From Bacteroidales bacterium (GTDB taxonomy: Bacteria; Bacteroidota; Bacteroidia; Bacteroidales; UBA3824), in contig JAEEXW010000018.1 of the NCBI GenBank assembly GCA_016287995.1, positions 1 to 15,667 on the forward strand: a stretch of DNA of 15,667 bases, written 5' to 3'. Under the pieces are notes generated by a model. That model did not search any database. It saw only the letters and a program-made list of their open reading frames with translations, and was not told the origin of the DNA. Positions 14,949-15,667 of the stretch are shown here, in pieces. Position 1 is the first letter of the stretch; each line of letters begins with the position of its first letter. Both the position numbers and the translations under genes were made by a program.

Positions 14949-15667
14949 ATGATGAAAAAAATTTTTACCATATTAACTATTGCAGCAACACTATTTTCGT
15001 GCGGTGAAAAGGATTGGGACTCTAATGACAATTATTTCCTTAAACCCGAAAACTTCCCATACGGCAACAATACGATTGTCTGTCATAACATAATATCAAT
15101 CAAGAGTTTGAAAGAGAAATACGCGGACGTAATTTCTACAAGTAAATCTGCCGAAATCACTGACGACATTCAAATCCGCGGCATTATCACCGGCAACGAC
15201 ATAGAATCTAATCTGTCCAACCAAGTTTCGCTTCAAGACGAAACCGGCGGCATAATGCTGAGCATTCAGGAAACGGGTTTATGTACCTATCTTCCCGTCG
15301 GCGAGGAAATCGTTGTTAACTTAAAAAATCTCCACATCGGCGGTTACGGCAAAATGCCGCAAATAGGTGCTCCGTACAACAATTCAATCGGCAGAATGAG
15401 CAAACTGTTATGGAAAGATCATTTCAGAATTTTGTTCTTTGCTGATACCTCAAAAGTAAAAGCAAAAGAAGTAACCTCGGCATCTCAGTTGTCAGAAGAT
15501 GATTTAGGAACGCTTGTTACGCTAAAAAACGTATCTTTCAAAGACGCTGACGGAAAAGCAGTTTTTGCCCCGACCGATAGTTATGAAAACAGATACTTAA
15601 ACGAAGACCAATATTCTTCAAAGTACGTTATCAGGACAAGCGGACTTTACGCCAAATTCGCTAAGGA
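14949..15667 (+). CDS. DUF5689-domain lipoprotein (3' end beyond window)
   Basis: A frame of 239 codons runs from the ATG at 14949 (a second ATG is at 14952) to the window edge with no stop, so the gene is partial. The N-terminus is a lipoprotein signal with lipobox LFSC and Cys18, followed by GEKDWDSND, whose charges fit surface export. Residues about 45-165 match the DUF5689 pattern: ITDDIQIRGIITGNDIE, then VSLQDETGGIMLSI, then LPVGEEIVVNLKNLHIGGYG, then a PQIG motif. This looks like an OB-fold, similar in style to domains that accompany extracellular nucleases. A second related repeat may start near 175 (LGTLVTLKNVSF). It starts 2 bp after the receptor stop. It likely acts with the receptor at the cell surface, with an unknown ligand. 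Confidence 0.85.
   Translation, partial: MMKKIFTILTIAATLFSCGEKDWDSNDNYFLKPENFPYGNNTIVCHNIISIKSLKEKYADVISTSKSAEITDDIQIRGIITGNDIESNLSNQVSLQDETGGIMLSIQETGLCTYLPVGEEIVVNLKNLHIGGYGKMPQIGAPYNNSIGRMSKLLWKDHFRILFFADTSKVKAKEVTSASQLSEDDLGTLVTLKNVSFKDADGKAVFAPTDSYENRYLNEDQYSSKYVIRTSGLYAKFAK

Overview
The window looks like chromosomal DNA from a member of the Bacteroidota, probably class Bacteroidia. The reasons are as follows. Most start codons lack a Shine-Dalgarno sequence. Several genes are preceded by the TAnnTTTG -7 element of the Bacteroidota primary sigma factor. Many genes encode lipoproteins with acidic residues just after the lipobox cysteine. A TonB-dependent outer-membrane protein is followed by a DUF5689 lipoprotein. 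The DNA is AT-rich with poly-A and poly-T spacers. No tRNA, rRNA, CRISPR array, insertion sequence or phage gene was seen.

Layout, minus strand from right to left. (1) The ribosomal operon rpsF-rpsR-rplI (12068-10916) has a near-consensus promoter and ends in a hairpin terminator. (2) mfd (10797-7453) encodes the transcription-repair coupling factor and has its own -7 element directly after that terminator. (3) A tight four-gene unit (7376-3250) encodes a small XRE-type regulator, a lipoprotein-type oligopeptidase B, a DEDDy 3'-5' exonuclease and a secreted endonuclease/exonuclease/phosphatase-fold enzyme; it ends in a 12-bp hairpin terminator. (4) A two-gene unit (3073-31) encodes a papain-family (C1) cysteine peptidase lipoprotein with a CARDB-like C-terminal domain and a CHAP-domain lipoprotein. 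Both look surface-exposed and possibly act as a lytic pair.

On the plus strand, a 319-bp spacer separates rpsF from a TonB-dependent receptor-like porin (12388-14946). The receptor is followed after 2 bp by a DUF5689 lipoprotein that runs off the right edge. The spacer contains a strong plus-strand terminator hairpin, with nothing annotated before it and only 33 bp left before the receptor gene. This suggests either a small RNA or a leader with transcription attenuation.

The most interesting signals are these. A strong Shine-Dalgarno sequence sits in front of rpsR (bS18), in a phylum whose ribosomes normally ignore such sequences. An identical 16-base junction containing a Shine-Dalgarno core lies in front of the secreted nuclease-like gene 7 kb away. 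The third is the unexplained candidate RNA or attenuator upstream of the receptor. All functional calls come from reading motifs; no database search was possible.
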